From NCBI GenBank assembly GCA_033675265.1, contig JAUJYZ010000802.1, positions 172,707 through 236,706 of the forward strand: 64,000 nt of DNA, in the 5' to 3' direction. Source of the DNA: Actinostola sp. cb2023. Its lineage: Eukaryota > Cnidaria > Anthozoa > Actiniaria > Actinostolidae. The notes beneath the pieces were generated by a model. The model was not told the DNA's origin. It saw nothing but the letters and a program-made list of their open reading frames with translations, and did no database searches. Positions 37,390 to 51,134 of this stretch are shown here, piece by piece. A program made the position numbers and the translations under genes. Position 1 is the stretch's first letter, and each line of letters opens with the position of its first letter.

Positions 37390-38091
37390 ATGTTGTTGAC
37401 AATACGTTTGCTTTCGCAAAATTTAATGCTCTTTTTTCATTTTCTCTTATCGAAATCGCGAAATGCTGTCATAACAAAATCGCGAAATTAAGTACGCGCG
37501 AAATTAAGTACGCGCGAAATTAAGTACGAATAAGGTACATATCATGAGCAAATTATTTATCCGTATCGTTAAATGTTTACCGATAATCAATGTCCACTTC
37601 GGCGAATAATTGTTTTAGTATAATCACACAGGTGAATATCAGAGAAATATGTAAAAGTAACGACAGAGTAGACAATTCTAAACGAGTAGTTTTACATTCG
37701 ACTACAGCCATTTTAACGCGTTCAGTTGACTACATGTTTCCTTACGTCGATAAAACCATAAATTCAGAACAGAACCCATCTAAATATCTTGTTTTGTTTT
37801 GTTTCTCCTTTGGTCTTTTTAGAGAACGCATTTTCCTTTTACTCATCCACGTAGTGGTATTAGATATTATCTTTCTATTTTTAACCATATAGCCCCAAGA
37901 AATAATTGGGCTGACAACTGGTCAAATAACTGCACTTCATACACCACAGGCAGCCCAAGCAATGGTTTTGTAACGATTAATATAAAATACAGTGAAAGAA
38001 CAGAGTCGAAAATTGTAAAAATCAAAATATAATAACTTTTAACATTCCTATATGCAACGTTGTTTTGGGTGTTTTGTAGACTGCATTGGGC
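37390..38091. other. intergenic DNA with short tandem repeat
   Basis: No supported gene. At 37,455-37,530 there are three CGCGAAATTAAGTACG units. At 37,593-37,620 TTCGGCGAATAATTGTTTTA matches a repeat seen near 57,815. At 37,944 CCACAGGCAGCCCAAGC is one of several copies of a short motif found across the second half of the window. Confidence 0.5.
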
Positions 38092-38166
38092 TAGATTTGA
38101 GCCTTTTTGTGTATTTTTATTTTTATTTTTCATTTTTTCCAATACACAAAAAAGGCTCAAATTTAG
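38092..38166. repeat. short perfect-arm hairpin
   Basis: The arms TAGATTTGAGCCTTTTTGTG and CACAAAAAAGGCTCAAATTTA face each other across ~30 bp of T-rich loop. No ORF. Possibly a tiny foldback. Confidence 0.7.
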
Positions 38167-38226
38167 CTCGCTGTCAGAATAAAAAGTGTGGTCGACTTGT
38201 GGCAAGTCTATTTGACTTCAAATGTT

Positions 38227-38900
38227 TAGAGTGCGTTCACACTACAGCGAAAGTTAGCTAGCTAAGCTCATGTACGCGTTTGTTCATCTATCATCGTGTT
38301 TGAAGATTTAGCTAGTTAACCTTTTATGCATGTTCACATTGTTTTAACAAAAACTTCCCTCCTTCTCTCTTCACTTCATTCCTTCCTACTTTCCTTTCTT
38401 CTTTCCTCGCGTATTTCCTTAAAATTTTCAAGCTAGTTACTACTCAATAATAGTAATCCAATATCTGTTATTTGAAATTTTGGCGGTTCATAAACAACTA
38501 ACTTTTCTGATTTCTTGATTGATCTAAGTAAACGAGGAGTGAATAATAGATATAAGTAACGAATCTAAAACAATATATGAAGAGAGAAGAAACAAAGTTT
38601 GGGCTGTCTTCGAACACGAATAAAACCCAACTGAAATGTGAACCTGCGGCTCAGGACGCGCGATTGACATTTAGGAAAAATAAATCTGTCAAAACCAACA
38701 CCATTAGCGAGTTTCCAGAGTTTAAACCATGTCCCGACATGGTTTGAAATTTGCCTGTTTCCGGTCAATATTTCCAATATGAACGGAGATAATGAGCTAT
38801 GCTTTAGCTAGCTAGAAAAACGCGTTCACACTGGGGTTTTCGACTTAGCTAGCTAAACCGGTCTTTAGCTAGCTAGAAAGTCTAGTGAACGCGCTCTGAC
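38227..38900. mobile_element. MITE-like element with TTAGCTAGCTA subterminal motifs
   Basis: The left end GAGTGCGTTCACACTACAGC and the right end (reverse complement) GAGCGCGTTCACTAGAC are imperfect inverted repeats. Each is followed by TTAGCTAGCTA words, which recur at both ends. ~670 bp with no transposase. The target duplication is unclear. Confidence 0.55.
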
Positions 38901-40070
38901 TCAAGTATTGAGTAGAACACGTACTTCTATCTCATGACGTAAATTGAAAGACCTTTGAACTTCTTCTATTTACAAAATTCAGTGAAGCAAGTGCATCTCA
39001 GTTAGTCCCCGAAACCACAATTAATTAATATTTATTCTAAATCAACGATAAAAGCAACTGGAATAATGAACTAGATATTTATTCGAGAACTGAAATGAAA
39101 CGAGAAAGGGCCGAAACGATAATTTGGGAATTTATACGACTATGGCTGAATACATAAGGAGCCAGAGCCAAGTTATAATGGTCACAATGGGGTAGCGCGG
39201 TTGCTATCGATCGAATTACTATATGTCAACATTATCTTTCAAAGGCCAATTAGTTGTTGCCTTCTTTCCGGCCGTAGCAATACATTTCTGTGTACTCTCA
39301 TCAAATGAGCCTGACAAGCGAGCGCGATTTTGAAGTTGTAAATAAAGTTAATACTGAGCCGTGTAGATCGAGGTCGTGGGATCGATGCGGCAATCACTGA
39401 TAAACAGGGTAGGAACTGAACAGCAGAATTTGTGGGCAATCAACAAAATATTCCAAAGAGCTGTGCTTGCTCTCTGTTTTCCTCTGCAAATCAAGGCAAT
39501 TTCGCTTGCATGATGTAAATGGCGCGCAAATAGATCATCGAGTATTTGATGGAGGCGACCAAAGAAGAAGAGGTTTACGTTTACATGTGTCTGAGCTATT
39601 GTGTTCTGGCTGGGATTCTTAGGCAGAAACCCAACCTCATGTGTTAACGACCAAGAGCTCCAGAATCTCATGTCCGTGTAGCTAACTCGTTCGGCGATCT
39701 TAATAATTATAATACAGAATCGTCGCTATCTTTCCCGCCAAAATGTAGCGATTATCGAATGCAAGCTAAGGGAGTTCTTTCAGAAATTCTCTCCGAAGAT
39801 AAAGATGCCTATCCAACAAAAGTACGTGGAATCATTTTGTACTACCTACTGTATTTTAAGCTCCAGGTACTTAGGATCCCTGATGAATGTTAAAATGTAT
39901 GGCAATCCATGTAAAACTGATCTAACTCGCCTTCCGAAGGTAAGTTTAATTGATGATATGCGCATACATCCGATCATTCTTTCCCGCAATATATTATTTC
40001 AACTCCCGATCGGCCTTGATCGTGACACAGTCACAGGGATTGCACAACTTAGCGCTAACATCGTATTATA
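38901..40070. other. intergenic DNA, nothing recognised
   Basis: Several short open frames but none with a recognisable domain, repeat structure or splice context. Confidence 0.4.
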
Positions 40071-40335
40071 ATAAAATGCAACTCTACGTGGAATCAGTTT
40101 ATCCCGCAGTTTATGCTGATAAATCGCCCGCCGTAACAATCATGTAACACCAAACTGCATCTCTACTGAGCTGGGAATCAGTTTATACTGATAAATCAGC
40201 CCGTAACAATCATGTAACACCAAACTGCATCTCTACTGAGCTGAGAATCATGCAGTTTATACTGATAAATCAGCCTATAAACAATCATGTCACGGCAGTA
40301 TCACTGCATGCCAAGCTGCATCTCTACTGAGTATA
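40071..40335 (+). repeat. ~85-bp tandem repeat, three units
   Basis: The units share GGAATCAGTTTATACTGATA, AATCAGCC, GTAACAATCATGTAACACCA and CTGCATCTCTACTGAG. The first and last are more diverged. Confidence 0.8.
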
Positions 40336-40639
40336 TCACTTGTCGATCCTTGTACATATGTATACAATGTCATAATACGTCCAAAATCTACAATTTTCCT
40401 TTTATTATGTTTTTATGGTCGAATAAAAATGACTTTAGAGTCATTGTTGGTATATATCACATTCAATAAACAATCAATCACTTTGTCGCCTTTGTTTAAC
40501 CTTCATGTACTTTATAGGGAAGGTATCGTATTAGTTGTGGTCATCTATGGTATCAAAAGGAATCTAAAAAATGCGGGAAAATTTCCTGCATTTTTCTGGT
40601 AACTAAGTCGTTGTGTGCATGGCTCGTTATGCTGAGGGT

Positions 40640-40962
40640 TAAACTCCCTTTAGCTGGTTTGTGGCTGGCAAAGTGTCCTGGCTTTAAGCCTGAGAGCACG
40701 GAGGGAAGCTCCCTTTAGCTGGTTTTTGGCTGGCAAAGTGTCCTGGCTTTAAGCCTGAGAGCACGGAGGGAAGCTCCCTTTAGCTGGTTTTTGGCTGGCA
40801 AAGTGTCCTGGCTTTTTAAAAGCCTGAGAGCACGGGGGGAAGCTCCCTTTAGCTGGTTTTTGGCTGGCAAAGTGTCCTGGCTTTAAGCCTGAGAGCACGG
40901 AGGGAAGCTCCCTTTAGCTGGTTTTTGGCTGGCAAAGTGTCCTGGCTTTAAGCCTGAGAGCA
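40640..40962 (+). repeat. 65-bp minisatellite, five units
   Basis: The unit contains AGCTCCCTTTAGCTGGTTTT, TGGCTGGCAAAGTGTCCTGG and CTTTAAGCCTGAGAGCACGG. The units are near-identical; the middle one has a 4-base TTTA insertion. The array abuts the kinase fragment without a spacer. Confidence 0.93.
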
Positions 40963-41322
40963 AAAATATTGCATAATGATATCAAGCATAATAATGTTGT
41001 GCTGGAGTCCAGGCCGGAAGATGGGGTTCATGCTACCTTGATCGACTTTGGGAAGGCACGCGATACTTTTAATCCCAAAGTATACAATCGAGGGGCTGAA
41101 GTATCTAAGTACAAACATTTAGCACCCGAGTTGGGTCTCCCTGGAGGTAAACAAAGCTGTGCAAGCGATATCTATTCATTTGGCTATCTAATTAAATGCC
41201 TATTATTCAAACTGGAAGCTAGCAGCGGAGATCTACAGAATGTATACAGAACATGTACCAGAAAAGAGCCCGAAAAGCGGCCCATCATATCGGACGTGAA
41301 TAAAGCATTGGACCAACTGTAG
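40963..41322 (+). pseudogene. protein kinase C-lobe fragment
   Basis: ~119 residues. LHNDIKHNNVV is the catalytic loop (Asp in the HRD-like HND, Lys two later, and the Mg-binding Asn). LIDFGKA is the DFG motif and LAPELGL the APE motif. SDIYSFGYLIK holds the subdomain IX Asp and KRPIISDV the subdomain XI Arg. All C-lobe motifs are intact, but the whole N-lobe (Gly loop, VAIK Lys, alpha-C Glu) is missing. The 65-bp minisatellite lies immediately upstream. Either this is the last exon of a split gene with no exon visible upstream, or a truncated copy. The HNDIK form resembles divergent invertebrate kinases. Catalysis by this fragment alone is not expected. Confidence 0.75.
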
Positions 41323-41329
41323 TATTTCA

Positions 41330-42020
41330 CGGCTATTTCTAATTAATTATCTTTCCGATAATTACCAGAATAGAATTCGTACACTGATTCTATATAATAA
41401 AGATCGATTTTTTCTTTCTTTTTCAGTTCTGAACAATTATAATATTTCTAAATAACAATTAGATGAACGCTATTGAATAACTGGAAAATAATTATCAGTA
41501 CATAATGTACATAATTATATACTACCGTCATATTAAAAAAGTTTTTTTTCAGTTCTGAACAATTTCGGTAAAATCTTTATAAATAACATAATTCTGATTC
41601 GATAAACGCTACTGATGAATGATACACGCAGCGTGTTACCACGAGTGATAACATAAATTGCGAAGACCAATCTGTCAGTGGTAGGCGAGCAATTGGATTA
41701 AATGTTAAAGAATTCGACGTATTCCTTCTATTTTAATTGGTAACTAAGAGGTCCTGGCTCGTTATGAGAAGCAATTGACGTACAAACTAAGAGTACAATA
41801 TATAAACACGTCATGTTTCCAGACAATGCAACACCATTTCATAATTACCACTGACTTATATCTTCTTTTTTTTCCGTATCTTTAGAAAGTGATTTAATTT
41901 TATCACGGTTCTTTCAAGCGAGTTTTAGTAGATTTATTCAGTATTATTGTACTCAAAGCCAGACGTGCGCGACTGGGCGAAATATTGGCCCGGTGCATGT
42001 GTTCGTACATGTATATACAC
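41330..42020. other. AT-rich intergenic DNA
   Basis: No gene. Two degenerate CAGTTCTGAACAATT blocks (about 41,425 and 41,549), with similar flanking, suggest an old tandem duplication. Confidence 0.45.
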
Positions 42021-42021
42021 T

Positions 42022-42370
42022 CGTTGAACAGCTTGGATGCAACGGTTGATCGGCAAGCAGCCGCATAGCTAGTAATTTTTACTAATAATAATCAGAATTA
42101 AAACAGTTAACAGTCATAGAATGATGAACTTGTGGCCCTCCTATCATTAAATGAGTATCATTATGAGATTTCCATCACTTGCGTAGTATAAATAAAACTG
42201 TTATATTTGTTATACTACAGAAATGATGACGATCAAACTCAACATCTAGTACACTTAACAGCTTGGACAACGGTTGATCAAGCAGCCGCATATAGTAATT
42301 TTACTAGTATAAATAAAACTGTTATAATTGTTACTGCAGAAAAGCCGCGATGACGATTGTACTCAACATT
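42022..42370. repeat. diverged tandem duplication
   Basis: GAACAGCTTGGATGCAACGG-TTGATC ... CAGCCGCATAG at about 42,025-42,075 recurs as AACAGCTTGGACAACGG-TTGATC ... CAGCCGCATA at about 42,257-42,292. AAATAAAACTGTTAT also appears twice. Non-coding. Confidence 0.6.
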
Positions 42371-42467
42371 TACGTCAAGTTATTACTAACGCCACCAACG
42401 ATAAAGTTCCTGTTCCTGTAAATATTAACATTTGTTGTAATTATGAAAATGCTTAGCATGATGAAAA

Positions 42468-42711
42468 TACTCCAGCTTCGAGTTGTTTAGACACCGCTGT
42501 ACTCCTTGACAAAAGACGCATATGCTCAGGCTTAGCCTCAATTCAGTGTAAATTATGTACAAATACCGACGAGAACGCGAAAAAGTGTTTACATTCAACA
42601 ATAGAAACCATTTTTAATTGCACGCGTTATTCTCTGGATTGAGGCTAAGCCTGAGCAAACGCGTCTTGTCAAGGAGTACAGCGGTGCGTAAACAACTCGA
42701 AACTGGAGTAT
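42468..42711. mobile_element. short foldback/MITE
   Basis: The left arm TACTCCAGCTTCGAGTTGTT ... ACCGCTGTACTCCTTGAC and the right arm GTCAAGGAGTACAGCGGTGC ... AACAACTCGAAACTGGAGTA are inverted copies ~80 bp long with a ~90-bp centre. No ORF. Confidence 0.8.
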
Positions 42712-42947
42712 TGTAGCATTTCGTTAACGCGCGCCTATAGATATTGTTTACAGTCTGCAGTTACGCACTTAGAGAATCATAGAGAATGTTGACTTGTTTA
42801 AATGAAACAACGATATTTATCATAAATCTAGATGATGTGTTGTTAAATATACTTTAATTAGGCTAATTTCAAAGAGGGGCCGATATTGTATCATTCCATC
42901 TTCTCGATAAACCATTTGAGTGCTTCCAATAATAACTAGAACAATAT

Positions 42948-44355
42948 ACGTCGGGCACAAATGACCCCAAAATCGGCAATGTTAAACGGCCTCTTTTATA
43001 TTAACCTTCGTATCTTCAACAATTTGACATGAATTGGGATGAAAGTTTCGGAGGTTGCTTACTAGATGTAGTGTTTTATTTTGGCATGCTAAAAGTTACC
43101 ACTGACGTAATTGTGACGTCATCACGAATTGTTACATATTTCGGGAAAATCGAGATCACATTAAAACGTTTTGAAAAGTAGATATTTCGAAAGAGAATAA
43201 CATTCTCTAAAACTTGGTGCAATTTTTATCTCGTTGCGATAATTTATGGCTGAGTTATAAAGGATATTCATTTTATGATGACGTCATAGAAATGACGTCA
43301 CCTAAATAGCATTAAAGCTTTACGGAGCAATGAAAATCGATGAAATGACATTCTCGTGATCATTTATGGTTAATAATAGATGTTTGTATTGGACGAAGTT
43401 TAAAATTTTGGTCCACGATCTCTATTAGGGATATTTTAAAATATCGGTGACGTCATTATGACGTAAAAGAAATCTGTCAGTATTTTTGATTAATATTTCT
43501 AATACTTATCTTCAAAAAATCAAAAATCTAAAACGATACGATTTGAGGGGCTTCTTAGTTCTTTCAATATGCAAAGTGTGAAGACAAAATATTTTCAAAT
43601 AAAAAAGTTGAATGAAGAAGTTATTTTTATATATATTGTTCATAATTTCCCAATGAATTATATAGAGCCATTCGTAAATAAACTTCTTCATACAACTTTT
43701 TTGTTTGAAAATCTTTTGTCTTCACACTTTGCATATTGAAAGAACTAAGACGCCCCTCAAATCGTATCGTTTTAGATTTTTGACTTTTTGAAGATAAGTA
43801 TTAGAAATATTAATCACAAATATTGAGAGATTCCCGTTATGTCATAATGACGTCGCCAATATTTTAAAATATCCCTAATAGAGATCGTGGACCAAAATTT
43901 TCAGCTTCGTCCAATACAAACATCTATTATTAACCATAAATGATCACGAGAATGTCATTTCATCGATTTTCATTGCTCCGTAAAGCTTTAATGCTATTTA
44001 GGTGACGTCATTTCTATGACGTCATCATAAAATGAATATCCTTTATAACTCAGCCATATATTACCGCAACGATATAAAAATTGCACCAAGTTTTAGAGAA
44101 TGTTATTCTCTTTCGAAATATCTACTTTTCAGAACGTTTTAATGTGATCTCGATTTTCCCGAGATATGTAACAATTCGTGATGACGTCACAATTACGTCG
44201 GTGGTAACTTTTAGCATGCCAAAATAAAACACTACATGTAGTAAGCAACCTCCGAAACTTTCATCCCAATTCATGTCAAATTGTTGAAAATACGAAGGTT
44301 AATGTAAAAGAGGCCGTTTAACATTGCCGATTTTGGGGTCATTTGTGCCCGACGT
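42948..44355. mobile_element. 1.4-kb foldback element with ~690-bp arms
   Basis: It begins ACGTCGGGCACAAATGACCC and ends with the reverse complement. Landmarks mirror each other all along the arms, for example TGACGTCATAGAAATGACGT on the left against ACGTCATTTCTATGACGTCA on the right. The mirror centre is near 43,650. There are only scattered mismatches. No coding capacity, and no convincing target duplication. Confidence 0.9.
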
Positions 44356-44480
44356 GATAATATTAAAACCTCGCAAAAGGGCGTTTCAGTTACACGGATC
44401 GATCAATGAGCACAAATTTTAATTCAGAAAACACATGTGATACATGATGCCGGTCCTTGGAAGGTTGGAGATCATTGACC

Positions 44481-45424
<944 letters not shown>

Positions 45425-45577
45425 GAAACTTTATTTCATGTATTTTTTTACACAAACAATTGCAAATCTCACTACATGTAGGTAATTTACAATTGACTAC
45501 TTGAACTCGAAAATATAATTAACAAAAAGAAAATGGTAACATAAGTATATAAACATTTAAAACTTCATTAATTCGGG

Positions 45578-45578
<1 letters not shown>

Positions 45579-45619
<41 letters not shown>

Positions 45620-45643
45620 TGGATAATAATAATAATAATAATA
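45579..45643. repeat. (TAA)n microsatellite
   Basis: Interrupted (TAA)n run with a central TATGGA. The neighbouring non-coding DNA to about 45,940 shows nothing recognisable. Confidence 0.9.
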
Positions 45644-45941
45644 ATCTTATAAGCAATGATTGGGGGAAACATTGAATGAGAAAAATAAGCGATAATAAGT
45701 TACGACGTTTCGACATCGTCAGATGTCATTATCAAGTAAATGTAAATGTCAGTGTCAATGCTTAAAATAACGTTCGAAAATATGTACATATATTAGTTGA
45801 CTACTAAGGTGACAAGAATGTTAAACAAACAACTTGGCCCTAATTGAGTCTGACTGGGTATTCAGATTAGGTTTTAGTTCTTTGATATAGAGCATTTCAT
45901 ATATTAAACAATCCAGCTTGTTCCTGCATTTCCGTAGGACT

Positions 45942-45942
<1 letters not shown>

Positions 45943-46011
<69 letters not shown>
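45943..46011. repeat. (TAA)n microsatellite
   Basis: About 23 TAA units, otherwise pure. Confidence 0.95.
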
Positions 46012-46012
<1 letters not shown>

Positions 46013-46978
46013 CTAGGCTAACCATAGGTCAAAAATTGCGACCTCCGAATTCGAAAACCAAGACAAATTGACAATCCTCCATGTACGTAAAAATGTTTTG
46101 ATTTCGCGATCGTTTCTTGTCCATTTCAGCCGTGGGAACGGTCCATTCTGATTGGTTGTTTTTTACAGAGATGTGATTGCCGCTGTCATGTTACATAGGA
46201 GGCTAGTTATTGCAAGCCCGTGTACTACTGAACAGTTTTAGAAATCTATTGACATAGAATTTATAAGCCATCTACGCTTCGCTCCGACGGCAATTCTTAT
46301 CACTGAAGACATTAGTATCAATCAATAAAAATCAACATACACTTTTTTTCTTTATCAATGTACGTACTTTATCGATTTTCAGTATTCATTTTGCTACAAT
46401 ATGAACGGTCTCTTATGAACACCTATATCTTGAATTTAGAATAAAGTTTGGTACGGTTGGCGGCACGATATAAAACGAACGAGCTGTTAGGCAGATAATT
46501 CAGTGACAATGTCTCTGCATCTGGGATGACTTGGTTTCCAAGAGCTAGCATTTATACGGTACTAGGATTCGATCGACTACTTTATATGTTGCGGTCCACA
46601 GTGACAATCAGTGCAGCGACTTAGCACACACAACAGAGCTGAAAGACTAATATAATAACATTGCCTTCCCCTCGATATGTTGCTAACTGAAGCGATCGTC
46701 AACAATAAATGAAGATCTTTACATAATTCCATCGAAGAATCGGATATAAAGTACGAGCAAAAAGGCTTCGAATCCACTCTGAACTCACAAATGCCCAAAT
46801 GAACGACGGGAACGTACGATATATGACGTCAGGGCAAAAGTCACGTGAAAAAAAAAATCTTTCTCCACCCACTGAAAAACACAAATCGAGAATCGAGCTG
46901 GCATCTGAATACACAGGAAGCCCAACCAAAGATTAGTTTTGCTCCCAGTTCGCTCGCTGGGGCTCGCTCACTGGTCGC
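46012..46978. other. intergenic DNA, nothing recognised
   Basis: No supported coding sequence. Near 46,911 ACACAGGAAGCCCAACC is another copy of the short CACAGG-GCCCAA motif. Confidence 0.45.
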
Positions 46979-47170
<192 letters not shown>

Positions 47171-47560
47171 AACTTTATTTAACCCGGCCTCCATCATAGT
47201 TATTTTGAGTAAAATACTTTGGCTATGATACCAAATAGATATAGATAAATACTCAATCTGCAGACAGTACTGTTTCGCTCTTTGTGAGCTCATCAGTGCA
47301 GAACAGAGGTTTCAGACTGAACCTTAGCTATGAAGCATGCAAGCTTGCAACAAGGCAGTTTATAAAAGGGTTTAAACTACATAGTAGTGGGCCAGCATTA
47401 TAAATATAGATAAATATATATATATAACGTCGTTATATATGGTTACGTTAACATGATGCACAACACGCGGAAGTAGACCAATCTATCAATTATGTCTGGA
47501 CGGACGAAGAAAAAGAAAGCCCATTTTAAAACTCGGCGTCTGCTACAGGCAGCCCGCCGA

Positions 47561-47605
<45 letters not shown>

Positions 47606-48877
47606 CACATCGTTTATAGAAAGAAGATCAACGACCAATTCGTACTTTGAAAACACATTAATTTGATTTTATTTTTATTTTTATTCCATTTACACCATTT
47701 TTTTTACAATATTAAAAAACAAGGTAGAAATTTTATGCAGATATATAGTTAGGTGTAAGCTACATTAATTAGGCTAACCTTGGATTTCAAAGATCTCAGC
47801 GGATGTAAGGCATGGTTTTTTCGAAAAATTCCCCAAATTAAAGAGAAAAAATATTTTGAAACCACGCACTTGTACAATCTCAATCAAACTTGGCATGGTT
47901 CTTCTATTAAATAAGGGCTACGTTTTTACGCATTTGGTTTCCTTGGAAACGGTCACGTGACTACGCTAATTAACATAAATGAATGAAAAAAGTATGCTGT
48001 CTTTGCAAGCTCTGCGCACATTGTTAGAACACTCAATTATCTTAATAAAAGGAACTATCTAATAGATGAAGTACTAAAATGTATCACTCTAATTGGAAAA
48101 CTCGCATTTTATGTACTATTAACACAAGAGATCAGTTCGAAATTGGATTTTTGGTCTATCGGGCAAATTTCGAACTTTGCGAGTATTTATCGACCTAAAT
48201 ATTGAAGTTTTCCATCATATCCAATTAGGTCTAGTAAATACACACACAAACTAACTTTAAACCGAGTAAATAATATCTAGATTTATTAGATAGGTATATA
48301 TTCAACGCCACTTAGTTCACTAACCATTTGCAAAGAATCGGAATGGATCGATTGTGCAGGCCCGCGTACAATAGGTAAGCGGTTGTTCTATGGAATTAAG
48401 TTTCCATGGATACAAGGATTGGAAGTTCAACAAAATGGCGGCCTCAATCGATGCAGAATGCTTGTTTGTGAATGTTTTTCGCCAATAATCTTCCTCAGAA
48501 AGAGTCCACAGAACACAATATTACTTGAAATGGCTTTGGAAAGGTCTATCAGAACTTGTAGTGCTATTATATTGTGAGTAATTCATTGATTTACGACAAA
48601 AATTCATACTTTGTCAGCTCAACTACGTCTATAGTAATACTTGTTGTTGCACTTCTACTATTTTTGCCTGCCTGTTAGTTGTATTACGAAATTTCTAATA
48701 AAATCATTATCTCTGACATCTTCTGCGCATGTGTATTATGGGTTAGTTTAAGCGGGAGATTTGAAGAAGTTATAGTTGTGGAATTAACGAGCGTTTCTCT
48801 ATCGACATTTTCGACGTATTTTAAGCTATATTATCGTTGTTTGCGTACTGTATTCCTATACAAGGGTATATTCTGAG
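47171..48877. other. intergenic DNA upstream of the 48.9-kb gene
   Basis: At 47,532-47,563 there is a variant of the GC-rich terminal hairpin (CTCGGCGTCTGCTACAGGCA ... GCCGAG), followed by (TAA)n to 47,604. The rest has no supported gene. Promoter sequences for the downstream gene must lie near its 3' end but no clear motif was identified. Confidence 0.5.
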
Positions 48878-49606
48878 ATGGCAGGGACGTTTTTATGTCC
48901 GAATACTTGTGGTTTTGCTAGAGTAGTGGCTCTAGAGGTTGCAAGAGGGACGGTGCTGCAGAGAGATAAAGACGAGAGTAGCAACAAACATCAAGCTCGT
49001 TTGAAACTCGAACAGTACAAGCAATTCAAAGGCCACTTTTCTGGGGATGCTACAGTGGATAAGTTTTCAATCGAGTACTTAAAATTCCATAAGAGGCTCC
49101 CAGGATTGAAACAAGCATTCAACAAGTGGAATTCTAGAAAATCTACTGAAAAGTCCAAATACATGGATATATTTTCCCTGCAGAACTGGAAGAAACTTAC
49201 TGAAGCACGAAAGAAAAGAACACAGCTTGGCAAACTGCAAAGGTTGTGCTGTGAGGTATGCAGAAATCCAGGCTTACTTTCCTGTAAAATCTGCCATACT
49301 TAAGGGGAAAGCAAAACAAAATCCTGTGTTCGCTGCCGAAAGTGAAGCCCAAAAGTTGAAGACCAAATCACCCCCAGTCAAACCACTTTTAAAAGACATA
49401 ACAAACACTGCAAAGGCAATTTACAATAAGGTGGATTCTGTGTTCCAGCAAAGCTTTAGTACAAGCTTTGCTGAAGCTTTGTCAAAAGTGACAGAACTAA
49501 ATTTACAACACAATACAATAAATGAGAGACGTAAAAGAAGAAGGAAGCTATATCAAAACTCAAAGGAAAATATCGAGAAGCAAATGGAAGAGACTGCAAT
49601 GTTAAG
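48878..49606 (+). pseudogene. transposon-like gene, exon 1 (frameshifted)
   Basis: It begins ATGGCAGGGACG (MAGTFLCPNTCGFARVVALE). The first frame is rich in Lys and aromatic residues to about 49,207, then the sense continues in another frame (HSLANCKGCAVRYAEIQAYF, PVKSAILKGKAKQNPVF). The shift lies in an A/G-rich run (CGAAAGAAAAGAA, about 49,207-49,220). It ends at a consensus donor AAG|GTGAGT (49,607), phase 2, matching exon 2. No domain is named in this part; a CxxC...C pattern (CKGC) is present. It belongs to the same gene as 50,252-50,780 and 51,135-53,150. Confidence 0.65.
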
Positions 49607-49702
49607 GTGAGTGCAATACATGAAGGTAGAGTGCAGACAATCTATATTTGTAGAGGTAATCATACGGTTTCGAGTTCAATTTGGAAATAATTTGCACGAA
49701 TG

Positions 49703-49870
49703 TGTTTTTCAAAGAGTATCAAAATTGCACGAGCGCGTAGGGCGAGTGCAATTTGAGCTCTTTGAAAAACACACGAATTAATAATATTCATGAAAAAAAA
49801 GTAATTTGCACTGCAGTGCATATTAAAGGTAATTTGCACTGCAGTGCAAATTACTTTTCAACTGCACTAC
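49703..49870. repeat. palindromic repeat in intron 1
   Basis: TGTTTTTCAAAGAGTATCAA ... TTTGAGCTCTTTGAAAAACA forms a hairpin and matches the left end of the window. Next, two GTAATTTGCACTGCAGTGCA words form another small palindrome. Confidence 0.75.
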
Positions 49871-50251
49871 TGCAAGCCAATCAGAATCGAGTATTTTTTT
49901 CATGTATATTATTAAGCGTGAAACAGTACTTAAACTATAGCAGTGCAGTAAAAGCACTAAACAATAGAAAATAGAAATAACACAATTCAGTGAGCTATTT
50001 AGTTGTAGTGCTATTTCACGATTAACTAGCTACATAAAAATGTACGTCTTCACTCATAATACAAAATAATACAATCAAAAATACAATCAATAATAATATT
50101 ATAATAAATTATAATGATCAATAATTATTATAACAATCACAAATCAAACAAATGTTGTCAGTAAATTAATTAATTTATTATGCTGAATTCACATTACGTT
50201 CACATACACTGTACCATACATAATTTTGGTATCATCATATTTTATTATCAG

Positions 50252-50780
50252 ATGTTATGGCGGTGGGCAATCACTAAGTGCATGGCAACGCAGTCGACTG
50301 GCAAAATCCTTTGAAACAAAGGGATCTGCAAAACGGAGAAGAGAGGAAGTAATTAGTAATGAATTGGAGCCCAATAGAAAAGTTGTAAAGAAAGATCATA
50401 CTGGGAGCATTGACAACATTGAATGGGACAAAAAGGCATTAAAGTTAGAAGTTGAAGGCTTTGAAGACAACCATATCATCAACTGGAAGAGGTTGGCTGT
50501 GAAATACAATGTCTGCAACAAGGCAGGGCAGCTTGCTTGCAATGGAGGCCAGATTGTTAAAGAGTGGCTAGTTTCACATGGTGTTAATGTAACTCGCTTT
50601 GAAACAAAACGAAAACAGTCCACCGATGTAAGTCCCATCATCAGACGAAAGAAAAGAAAAGGTCGAGGAGGAGAAATAAGTGTTCCTACTGAGGTGTCTC
50701 CCCAAAAACTCAAAGAGCAGTTGAAAGAAAAGATCAAATCTGGGGAGTACACAGTTGGTGAAATGATTGTACCCCAAAAG
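50252..50780 (+). CDS. transposon-like gene, exon 2
   Basis: Acceptor TTATTATCAG|A and donor AAG|GTAATA. The reading phase fits exons 1 and 3. The product CYGGGQSLSAWQRSRLAKSF, KGSAKRRREE is basic, followed by IDNIEWDKKALKLEVEGFED and HIINWKRLAVKYNVCNKAGQ, which look like a helix-turn-helix or DNA-binding region. A Lys/Arg-rich linker (RRKKRKGRGGE) could be a nuclear localisation signal, and the final part has SPQKLKEQLKEKIKSGEYTV. No stop or frameshift. Confidence 0.65.
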
Positions 50781-51134
50781 GTAATATAAAATGCTGACAA
50801 TAATATTAGAGTGCTTGTGATAAACCCGTGAAACAAAGTGTACTAATTAGAGTGCAATAGTCAGATAAACACAATAGAAAACAAAAGAATTAGAGTGAAG
50901 TAGTGCTAAATATAATGCTAAAGTGTATTTCACGGGTTTATGAAAACCACTCTATTAATACATCTGACTAAATTGCATGCACGCTAAACATAATGTGCAG
51001 TTCCATAAAATATCTGCAGTCTGTTATGGTTCAAATTTCCTCACTGAACTCAACGAGTGCTGATAACACCACGTACACTGTACATGCACAGTACATGTAA
51101 CATGTATTAATGATTTACATTTTTTTCTTCCCAG

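Noticed and set aside
38565..39671. Several 60-107-residue minus-strand ORFs
   Set aside because: No recognisable motif, no splice logic, and composition like the surrounding intergenic DNA.
40640..40962. Possible CRISPR-like array
   Set aside because: The units are contiguous and near-identical without variable spacers, in a eukaryotic context; it is a minisatellite.
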